A program made the position numbers and the translations under genes. Shown here piece by piece: positions 1-5,600 of a stretch of DNA of 6,981 nt (its first letter is position 1; each line of letters opens with the position of its first letter). The notes under the pieces are model-generated. The model searched no databases and was not told where the DNA came from. It worked only from the letters and a program-made list of their open reading frames with translations. Source of the stretch: Pseudomonadota bacterium (lineage in GTDB: Bacteria > Myxococcota > Polyangia > Polyangiales > Polyangiaceae); contig JAEZYO010000263.1 of the NCBI GenBank assembly GCA_023419055.1, positions 1-6,981 on the forward strand, given 5' to 3'.

Positions 1-1952
1 ACGTAGGTCTTGGTTTCGTATTTGGTGATGCGGCCGACCTTGCGGACGATCTCCGCCATGCGCTCCGCCTCCGAGATGATGATCGTCACGGCGTTGCAGA
101 GCTGGGTGCCGGGCTCCACGTGTCGCCGCAAGAGCTCGGAGTAGCCGATGACGCTCGTCAGGGGCTGGTTCAGCTCGTGCGCGGCCGCGCCGGCGAGCTC
201 CGCCACGATCGCTTGCTTTTCGCGGTTGCGGAGCTCTTCCTGCGCGCTCTCGAGCTCGGCCTGAATCCGCAGTCGCTCGCGGATGTCGGTGAAGATGCCG
301 ACCGATCCGATGGTCTCGCTGCCGTCGAGCACGAACGACGCCGAGAGCTGAACGGGGATGGCGCTGCCGTCCGCCGCCAGCATGTCGACCCGGTAGTCCT
401 GCAAGCGCCCGTGCCCGCTCGGATCCGGCTCGCGGAGCTTGCGCATGACCTCCTTGGCCACTCCGGGCGGATAGAGGTTTTCGATGTTCAGCTTGCCGAT
501 CACCTCGTCCGGCGAGTAGCCGAAGATGCGCGCCGCCGCGCGGTTGAAGATCATGACCGTGCCGCGCAGATCACCCGAGACGATGCCGTCCGGGGAGCTG
601 TCGATCACGCTCTCGAGGAACTCTTTGGTCTGCTTGAGCTCGATGGCGGTGCGGCGCTCCACCGTGACGTCCCTGAACGAAAACAGGATGGCGTTGTCCT
701 CGTGCAGCACGGACGAGAAGCTCACGTTGGCGATCAGCGCGTCTTGTCCCGGCCTGAGATCGATGTCGACTCCGCGCGGGTAGACCCCGGCTTGAAACCC
801 GCGCAGCAATCGGAGCGCGCGCTCGCGCTCTCCGTCGGCGAAGAGGCCGACGAACTGGCGCCGCATGAGCTCGGCCTCGGTCGCGCCCGTGATCTCTCGT
901 GCGCGCGGGTTCGCGAACAGCACGCGCCCTGCGCGATCGATCACGACCATGCCGTCGGCGGCGCTCTCGAAGAAGTCGGCGTAGCGCTGGAACAGCTTCA
1001 CCCGGCGCTCCGCCTCGACGCGCGCGTGAGCGCTCTCTTCCGTCTCGGCGCGGAGCTCCTGCAAAATGCGCGCGTTGCGGAGCGCGATGGCGGTCGCGTT
1101 CGCGACGGTGGAGACCAAGCTGAGCTCGTGGTCGCCGAAGGTCGTCAGCGTCTTCGAGCGAAGGAAGAGCACGCCCATCGGTCCGTGGTCGTGCAAGATC
1201 GGCACGAGCGCGAGCGACGCGAAGCTCTTGGCCGCCTCGGCTTGGCGGACCACGTCGAGCAACGGGCTCTCGGCGGCGTTGCGGATCACGACGGTCTGGC
1301 CCGTACCGAGCACCTGCCTGATTTCGGGATACTTCGCGAGATCGATCGGCAGATCGCGGAGCTGCTCGTCGTCGCTGGTCGCGAGCACGTACCCGACGTC
1401 GTGAGCCTCGGAGAAGAGCACGATGCTGCAGCGGTCGACGCGCGCGATGGCGGCGATGCGCTGCACCACCGTGAAGAGGATGTCCCTGATATCGAGGGTC
1501 GAGGCGAGGGTCTGCGTCAGCTCGAGCACCGTCTGCTGATCGCGCTCTCGCCGGCTCAGGCGCTCGACGTAGTCCTTCACCCGCATCTGAACTCGCAGGC
1601 GCGCGACGAGCTCGGCAGGGCGGAACGGCTTGTGGACGTAGTCGTCGGCTCCGCGCGCGAACATGCGCTCGATGTCGTCGTCGGAGTCGAGCGCCGTGAT
1701 GACCACCACCGGGATCTCTGCCAGCCGCGGGTGGTTTCGGAGGTAACGAAGGACGGCGTAGCCGTCGGGCTCCGGCATCACCAAATCCAGCAACACGACA
1801 CTCGGCGGCGGAGCCTTGGCCAGATACTCGAGCGCCTCTTCACCGCTACTGCAAAGGACGTTGGGTAGACCGGATGCACACAACGTCTGAGCCAAGACGT
1901 GCCGGCTCACTGCATCGTCGTCCACCACCAGGATAGGTGCCTCGGAAGCCAC
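1..1952 (-). CDS. Cytoplasmic hybrid sensor histidine kinase, REC-GAF-PAS-PAS-HisKA (3' end outside window)
   Basis: I translated this frame by hand; it is open from GTG at 1952 to base 1 (650 codons) with no stop. Residues 5-120 are a receiver domain: acidic pair D11/D12, phospho-acceptor D56 in LLDLVMP, T86 in VVITA and K108 in HKPF. Residues about 137-295 look like a GAF domain, followed by a short charged helix (295-320). Residues about 321-430 and 442-558 are two PAS domains, each ending in a typical FRDVT or FTDIRER segment. The H-box AHELNQPLTSVIGYSE has H592 as the predicted autophosphorylation site; the HELNQPL form resembles FixL/DctB-type kinases. The HATPase domain must lie beyond base 1. 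No signal peptide or membrane helix is seen, so it should sense a cytoplasmic cue and be gated by phosphorylation of its own receiver. The GTG start is chosen because the receiver begins at once (APILVVDDD) and no upstream in-frame start exists near it; the ribosome site is weak (GGA four bases upstream). The ligand and the partner regulator cannot be told. Confidence 0.93.
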   Translation of the reverse strand, partial: MASEAPILVVDDDAVSRHVLAQTLCASGLPNVLCSSGEEALEYLAKAPPPSVVLLDLVMPEPDGYAVLRYLRNHPRLAEIPVVVITALDSDDDIERMFARGADDYVHKPFRPAELVARLRVQMRVKDYVERLSRRERDQQTVLELTQTLASTLDIRDILFTVVQRIAAIARVDRCSIVLFSEAHDVGYVLATSDDEQLRDLPIDLAKYPEIRQVLGTGQTVVIRNAAESPLLDVVRQAEAAKSFASLALVPILHDHGPMGVLFLRSKTLTTFGDHELSLVSTVANATAIALRNARILQELRAETEESAHARVEAERRVKLFQRYADFFESAADGMVVIDRAGRVLFANPRAREITGATEAELMRRQFVGLFADGERERALRLLRGFQAGVYPRGVDIDLRPGQDALIANVSFSSVLHEDNAILFSFRDVTVERRTAIELKQTKEFLESVIDSSPDGIVSGDLRGTVMIFNRAAARIFGYSPDEVIGKLNIENLYPPGVAKEVMRKLREPDPSGHGRLQDYRVDMLAADGSAIPVQLSASFVLDGSETIGSVGIFTDIRERLRIQAELESAQEELRNREKQAIVAELAGAAAHELNQPLTSVIGYSELLRRHVEPGTQLCNAVTIIISEAERMAEIVRKVGRITKYETKTY

Positions 1953-1976
1953 TATTTCCGGGGGAGCGTACCACGG

Positions 1977-1992
1977 GCCGGGGGCCCCCGGC
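1977..1992. repeat. Perfect 16-bp GC palindrome in divergent intergenic region
   Basis: GCCGGGGGCCCCCGGC reads the same on both strands. It lies between the divergent kinase start (1952) and the start of the bitopic-protein gene (about 2057). It begins 24 bases upstream of the kinase GTG. It could be a dimeric repressor or activator site, or it could fold in the kinase mRNA leader (six G-C pairs around a GGCC loop) and limit ribosome access. The palindrome is seen directly; its role is inferred. Confidence 0.5.
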
Positions 1993-1995
1993 GAA

Positions 1996-2001
1996 ATGCT
2001 A
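1996..2001 (-). promoter_or_regulatory. Weak candidate -10 box for the histidine kinase gene
   Basis: On the minus strand the hexamer TAGCAT lies about 45 bases upstream of the kinase GTG. No good -35 box is seen at the usual distance. Transcription from it would begin around 1988-1990, inside the 16-bp palindrome, so a protein bound there would block initiation. This is only a candidate; in a GC-rich genome many sigma factors use other sequences. Confidence 0.18.
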
Positions 2002-2016
2002 CACCTGCGCGAGGTT

Positions 2017-2044
2017 TTGCGTCGTCGGACAGGTCGGGTATAAG
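2017..2044 (+). promoter_or_regulatory. Candidate sigma70-like promoter for the bitopic protein
   Basis: TTGCGT (2017-2022) and TATAAG (2039-2044) are separated by 16 bases, a close match to -35/-10 spacing and unusually AT-rich for this region. It points toward the plus-strand gene. Transcription would begin near 2050-2052, only a few bases before the chosen TTG at 2057. That would leave the apparent ribosome site (AAGGG, 2042-2046) outside the message, so promoter and start cannot both be right as drawn. Either translation is near-leaderless, the start is further downstream, or the real promoter is upstream. Confidence 0.33.
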
Positions 2045-2046
2045 GG
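2042..2046 (+). promoter_or_regulatory. Possible ribosome binding site (AAGGG) for the bitopic protein
   Basis: AAGGG ends ten bases before an in-frame TTG at 2057 and is the only Shine-Dalgarno-like sequence near the start of conserved-looking coding sequence. It supports TTG over the frame's furthest-upstream GTG at 1937, which would overlap the divergent kinase start. It shares bases with the candidate -10 box, so only one of the two readings may be functional. Confidence 0.3.
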
Positions 2047-2056
2047 CACTCCGACC

Positions 2057-2635
2057 TTGAGCGGCTTCTCCTCTTCCCAGCGCGGCGCGGCCTTCGACGA
2101 AGAGCTCGAAGAGCTCGGCGATGAAGCCATCATCGCCCAGGAGCAGCGCGCGCACGTGCCGGCGGCTCGTGCCGCCGTGAAGGAAGAGCGCGAGTCGGTC
2201 GTCATCTCCGAATATCCGCCACCGCGCTCCGAGCGACGGCGTTCGGGAAGGCACGGCCGAGGCGACGCGACGGTGGTGATCCGCGACAAGCGGCGAATCC
2301 AAGCGATGCGGCAAGCGCTCGTCGACAGCCAGCGCCCGTCACCGCCCGATCGCCGGGTGTTGCTCTGGGCCGGCGCAGCGCTCGGCGCGTTTCTTCTCGG
2401 AGGCGTGGCCGCCGTCATCGCGGCGCGCGCGAGCGCAAGCTCCACGCTTCCGGCGATTCCTAGCTCGACCGTTCACGTCACGAGCGCGCCACCCCGCGCG
2501 GAGTCGGTCGAGGCCGAGTCGGAAGCCGCTCCGTCACCGGCGCCGAAGCGCGCCTCGCCGAAGGCGGCCGGCACCGGGACGCCTGCCGCCATCAGCCTCG
2601 AAGACCTGCCCGTCGAACGCCCGACGAAGCGCTGA
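2057..2635 (+). CDS. Hypothetical bitopic (single-helix) membrane protein, Ala/Pro-rich C terminus
   Basis: I do not recognise this protein. From TTG at 2057 it is 192 residues. Residues about 13-24 are strongly acidic (FDEELEELGDEA) and residues about 56-81 are rich in Arg/Lys. Residues 101-123 are one clear hydrophobic helix (LLWAGAALGAFLLGGVAAVIAA) with a GxxxG-type packing motif, preceded by positive charges. The last 69 residues are rich in Ala, Pro, Ser and Glu and look unstructured, ending in DLPVERPTKR. The positive-inside rule places the 100-residue charged N-terminal part in the cytoplasm and the low-complexity tail in the periplasm. There is no signal peptide and no catalytic motif. 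It is divergent from the histidine kinase across about 100 bases, so shared control is possible, and convergent with the M16 gene. The start is uncertain: GTG at 1937 would add 40 residues that look non-coding, and an ATG at 2303 would give a shorter protein that still has the helix. The coding strand is supported by the helix and codon use. Confidence 0.68.
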   Translation: MSGFSSSQRGAAFDEELEELGDEAIIAQEQRAHVPAARAAVKEERESVVISEYPPPRSERRRSGRHGRGDATVVIRDKRRIQAMRQALVDSQRPSPPDRRVLLWAGAALGAFLLGGVAAVIAARASASSTLPAIPSSTVHVTSAPPRAESVEAESEAAPSPAPKRASPKAAGTGTPAAISLEDLPVERPTKR

Positions 2636-2659
2636 ACGTTACTCGGTCAAGTCGGGCGT
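2617..2659. terminator. Inverted repeat over the convergent stop codons, possible bidirectional terminator
   Basis: ACGCCCGAC (2617-2625) is perfectly complementary to GTCGGGCGT (2651-2659), giving a 9-bp GC-rich stem with a 25-base loop. The loop holds both stop codons: TGA of the plus-strand gene (2633-2635) and TAA of the minus-strand gene (2641-2639). The arms are the last codons of each gene. There is no following T tract in either direction, so it is not a classical intrinsic terminator, but its symmetric placement fits a two-way transcription end or a 3'-end stabilising hairpin. Confidence 0.35.
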
Positions 2660-4138
2660 CGCGAGCTCCACGGTGAAACCCTGCTGGGTGAGAGCGGGCT
2701 CGATCGTCTTTCGATCCCCGACCAAGACGACCGTCAGTCGATCGGGCGTCAGCGCCTGCGCCGCCTGCGTGACGGCCGGCGCGTCGATGGGCTCGAGCAG
2801 GCTCGGGTAACGCGCGCCGTAGTCGGCGGGCAACGAATCGACGAAGAGCGTGGTCACCACCTCCGCGAGGCGGCTCCCGTGCTCGAGGCTCGCCCCCAAC
2901 GTGTGCACGAGGTCCGCCCGACCGCGCGCGACTTCGGCCGGCTCGATCGGGGACCCGAGCGCGGGATTTTTGGCTCTTTCGAGCTCGCGGACGAGCTCTC
3001 TCAAAGCGTCCGCCGTGACGTCGGTGCGCACGCTCGTGCTGGCAAAGAATGCCCCCCACTGCTCGGTGGCGATGGGCTGCGCGAATGCGCCGTAGGTGAA
3101 CGCGTGCTTTTCACGCAGGTTCAGGTTGATGCGTGAGGTGAAGAGGCCGCCGAGCACCTTGCCGAGCACCTCGCGGACCTCGTAGCCCGGCTCCGAGCGC
3201 TTGGGGAAATGCTGCACGGCGAACAGAGCGCTCTGCACGCTCTCGGGGCGGTCGACCAACACCACTTTCGTCTTGGCGGGCGCGGGCGGCGGAGAAAAGG
3301 CGAGAGGCTTCAGCGGCGCGCCGCCTTGCCAGGCACCGAAGTGACGCTCGATGCTCTTCTTCAAGCTCTCCTTCTCGAACTTACCGACCACGATGAGCGC
3401 CGAGCTCTTCGGGACGAAGGCGCGGCGGTGAAAGTCTCGAAGCTCTTCGAGCTTGAGCTTCTTCACGTCGGCGACGCTTCCGCGCACGGGCGCCCCGTGC
3501 ACCGGGCCGTTCAGGAGGCGGAGCGCCGCGAGGGAGGCAAGCCGCTGAGGCTGCTGTCGCTCGCTCGCCAGGCTGTCGAGCCACTCTCCGCGCACTCGCT
3601 CGAAGTCTTTGGGCGAGAAGGCAGGCTTTTGCACCACTTCACCCAGGAGCTCGAGCGCGCGATCGAGATCCGACTGGAGCGCGGTGAGGCCCACGCTCGC
3701 CTCGTCGCGACCAGCGTCGGAGTCGAGCGTCGTCCCGAGCCCCTCGACGGCCTCCGCGAGCTCGAGCCCACTGCGCTGAGTGGTGCCCTCGGTCAAGAGG
3801 CGGGCGGTGAGGGCCGCCAAGCCACTCTTTCCGACCGGTACGCTGCTCGAACCCGCGCGGGTCACCAGCCACAAGGTCACGACCGGCGCCGGGCGCTCGA
3901 CCAGGTAGAGCGTCAGCCCGTTCGAGAGCCTCGTGACCTCGGGTACTGGAAACTCGAGCGTTCCGGGTTTACCCGGAGCCGGCTTCTGCTTCCGGAAGGC
4001 GTCCTGGTCGGCGGCCGGGCTCGCGACGCTCGCGGGTGGAGCGGGCGGGCGATTGCGATAGACGCGCACCGAGTCCCCGCAGGCGACGGCGCAACATGCC
4101 GAGAGCGCGAGCGCGCAAAAGGTGGAGGAGGTCTTCAT
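2639..4138 (-). CDS. Non-catalytic M16 (insulinase/processing-peptidase-like) subunit, probable lipoprotein
   Basis: This 499-residue protein has the M16B layout of two alpha/beta halves. The N-terminal half begins around residue 65 (VTRLSNGLTLYLVE) and the C-terminal half around residue 290. At the usual zinc site the sequence is GLAALTARLLTEGT (106-119) where active members read GLAHxxEHMxxxGT. The ligands are thus replaced by A109, A112 and R113, and it should not bind zinc or cut peptides itself. The C-terminal half keeps the Arg/Tyr substrate-binding pair, R336 in FTSRINLNLRE and Y349 in FTYG. The N terminus, MKTSSTFCALALSACCAVAC, is a signal peptide with Cys20 in a lipobox-like context (AVA-C), followed by Gly-Asp; a lipoprotein is likely, though the other cysteines and Ala at -3 make it less than certain. 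The ATG overlaps the stop of the catalytic gene (ATGA), so the two are probably translationally coupled and made in equal amounts. Confidence 0.93.
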   Translation of the reverse strand: MKTSSTFCALALSACCAVACGDSVRVYRNRPPAPPASVASPAADQDAFRKQKPAPGKPGTLEFPVPEVTRLSNGLTLYLVERPAPVVTLWLVTRAGSSSVPVGKSGLAALTARLLTEGTTQRSGLELAEAVEGLGTTLDSDAGRDEASVGLTALQSDLDRALELLGEVVQKPAFSPKDFERVRGEWLDSLASERQQPQRLASLAALRLLNGPVHGAPVRGSVADVKKLKLEELRDFHRRAFVPKSSALIVVGKFEKESLKKSIERHFGAWQGGAPLKPLAFSPPPAPAKTKVVLVDRPESVQSALFAVQHFPKRSEPGYEVREVLGKVLGGLFTSRINLNLREKHAFTYGAFAQPIATEQWGAFFASTSVRTDVTADALRELVRELERAKNPALGSPIEPAEVARGRADLVHTLGASLEHGSRLAEVVTTLFVDSLPADYGARYPSLLEPIDAPAVTQAAQALTPDRLTVVLVGDRKTIEPALTQQGFTVELATPDLTE

Positions 4139-5544
4139 CGAGGCGTTCCTTGCGGAGCTTGGGCGCGCGGGCGCGTGAGCACCGTCACGCTCGCTTCGGG
4201 CTTCAAGTACTGCGAAACGACGCGCTTCACGTCCGCGGACGACACCTGGTCCACCCGCGCGAGGTAGCGGGGCAGGTAACCGGGATCGCCGAGGTAGTGA
4301 TGAAAGCGCTGGAGGAGCCCGGCGCGGCCCGACTCACCGCCGGGCCCGTTCAAGAGCTCGAGGTTGCCGAGCACGTCGACCTGGATGCGGCGCTTGGCGC
4401 GCGAGAGCTCCGCCGGGTTCGGTCCCTTCTCGCCGAGCTCCGCGACGACCGCCGTGAGGGCCTTCTCGAGCTCGTCGAGGCTCTTGCCGCTCGCGGCAGT
4501 GGCGGAGACCGTGAGGTGGCTCGCGAGCGCGTTCGAGTCGAGCGACGCGTCGACCTCGGACGCGAGCTTCTGCTCGACGACGAGCTTGCGGTAGAGTCGA
4601 GAGCTCTTCCCGCCGGAGAGCACGAGCGTGGCGACGTCGAGGATCGGATCGTCTGTCGTATAAGCTGGAGGGGTGATGTAGCCGAGCGACACGCGCGCGA
4701 GCGTGACCGGCTCGTCGACGGTCAAGCGGATGGGCGCCTTGAGCGGAGGGGTCACCTGCTGGTTGCGCGGAGGCTTGGGCCGCGTCGGGAGAGTGCCGAA
4801 GTACTTCTTGATCCAGCCCTTGACCACCTCGGGCTCGAAGTCGCCGGCGATGGCGAGCGTCGCGTTGCTCGGCACGTAGTACGTCGCGAAGAACTGCTTG
4901 ACGTCGTCGAGCGTGGCGGCCGAAAGGTCCTCCATCGAGCCGATGATGGCGCCGTGATAGGGGTGCCCCTTCGGGAAGAGGGCGTCGGAGAGCGCGAGGG
5001 CGCTCGGGCCGTACGGGGCGTTTTCGTAGCTCTGGCGGCGCTCGTTCTTCACGACGTCGCGCTGCACGTCGAGCCGCTCCTGATCGAGCCCGTCGAGCAT
5101 GAAGCCCATGCGGTCGCTCTCGATCCAGAGCACGAGCTCGAGGTTCTCGCGCGGCACGGTCTCGAAGTAGTTCGTGCGATCCCAGCTGGTCGTGCCGTTC
5201 ACGTTGGTGGCGCCGACCGACTCGAGCAGCCAGTCGAACTCGCGTCCGACGTGACGCGAGCCCTCGAACATCAGGTGCTCGAACAGGTGCGCGAACCCGC
5301 TCCTGCCGGGGGGCTCGTTCGCGGGGCCGACGTGGTACCAGAGGTTCACGGCGACGAGCGGTAGCGAGGGGTCGCGGTGCAGGAGCACGGTGAGGCCGTT
5401 GTCGAGCGCGTACTGCTCGAACGCGATTGCGACCGCGGGCGCCGGAGCCGCCGGGGGCGTGGTGCTCTCCGCGAGCGCCCTCTGGCCGCCATTTGCCGAG
5501 AGCCACGAAGCGAGCACGAGCGCCGTGAGCCGAAGCCATCTCAT
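4135..5544 (-). CDS. Secreted M16B zinc metallopeptidase, catalytic subunit
   Basis: The protein has 469 residues from ATG at 5544. Residues 1-25 are a Sec signal peptide (Arg-rich start, hydrophobic LTALVLASWL) with a likely cleavage after ALA at 25, so it acts in the periplasm or outside the cell. The M16 signature HLFEH is at 86-90: H86 and H90 bind zinc, E89 is the catalytic base, and E168 in VVKNERRQ is the expected third ligand. The usual downstream blocks follow (NAPYG 175-179, HPYHG 194-198). The second, non-catalytic half starts around residue 270 and contains GGKSSRLYRKL (311-321), but the Tyr of the Arg/Tyr motif is absent about 13 residues after R316. The length fits bacterial M16B peptidases, which cut unstructured peptides. 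The frame continues upstream to 5757, but that stretch is the antisense of the ABC gene's end and has no signal peptide; ATG 5544 is preferred although no clear ribosome site precedes it. It lies 56 bases after the ABC gene and overlaps the next M16 gene by four bases. The substrate is unknown. Confidence 0.95.
   Translation of the reverse strand: MRWLRLTALVLASWLSANGGQRALAESTTPPAAPAPAVAIAFEQYALDNGLTVLLHRDPSLPLVAVNLWYHVGPANEPPGRSGFAHLFEHLMFEGSRHVGREFDWLLESVGATNVNGTTSWDRTNYFETVPRENLELVLWIESDRMGFMLDGLDQERLDVQRDVVKNERRQSYENAPYGPSALALSDALFPKGHPYHGAIIGSMEDLSAATLDDVKQFFATYYVPSNATLAIAGDFEPEVVKGWIKKYFGTLPTRPKPPRNQQVTPPLKAPIRLTVDEPVTLARVSLGYITPPAYTTDDPILDVATLVLSGGKSSRLYRKLVVEQKLASEVDASLDSNALASHLTVSATAASGKSLDELEKALTAVVAELGEKGPNPAELSRAKRRIQVDVLGNLELLNGPGGESGRAGLLQRFHHYLGDPGYLPRYLARVDQVSSADVKRVVSQYLKPEASVTVLTRPRAQAPQGTPR
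4146..4151 (-). promoter_or_regulatory. Ribosome binding site of the non-catalytic M16 gene
   Basis: On the minus strand AAGGAA lies seven bases upstream of the ATG at 4138, inside the last codons of the catalytic M16 gene. It fixes the start at this ATG and, with the ATGA overlap, supports translational coupling or direct re-initiation. Confidence 0.6.
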
Positions 5545-5600
5545 GGCGCACGACGCTAGACCAAAAGCCGCGGCTTGAGGATGGTTTTCGCGGCGCCGAC

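Noticed and set aside
120..1868. A 582-codon open frame on the plus strand.
   Set aside because: It is antisense to the histidine kinase, whose frame has clear REC, GAF, PAS and HisKA motifs. Its own translation is low-complexity in Arg, Glu, Asp, Ala and Leu, as expected of a GC-rich shadow.
2098..2116. Short tandem repeat of GAAGAGCTC (two copies).
   Set aside because: It encodes the acidic EELEEL run and is within coding sequence; two copies are too few to suggest a repeat element.
1999..2445. Minus-strand frames opposite the bitopic protein (1952-2314 and 1999-2445).
   Set aside because: One has a serine run and neither shows a domain, while the plus-strand frame encodes a clean transmembrane helix with positive charges on the inner side.
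3209..5364. Two long plus-strand open frames (3209-4267 and 4036-5364).
   Set aside because: They lie opposite the two M16 genes, which have signal peptides and family motifs. The shadow translations show no domain and the two frames overlap each other.
4334..5551. A 405-codon minus-strand frame overlapping the catalytic M16 gene.
   Set aside because: It is the same strand in another frame, with an Arg/Ala/Pro-rich product and no motif, whereas the M16 frame carries HLFEH.
5565..5576. Palindrome AAGCCGCGGCTT between the ABC gene and the M16 gene, followed by T's on the minus strand, as a terminator.
   Set aside because: Only four base pairs remain once a loop is allowed, and the T tract is part of the stem. 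It is too weak to call, so the genes are treated as one operon.
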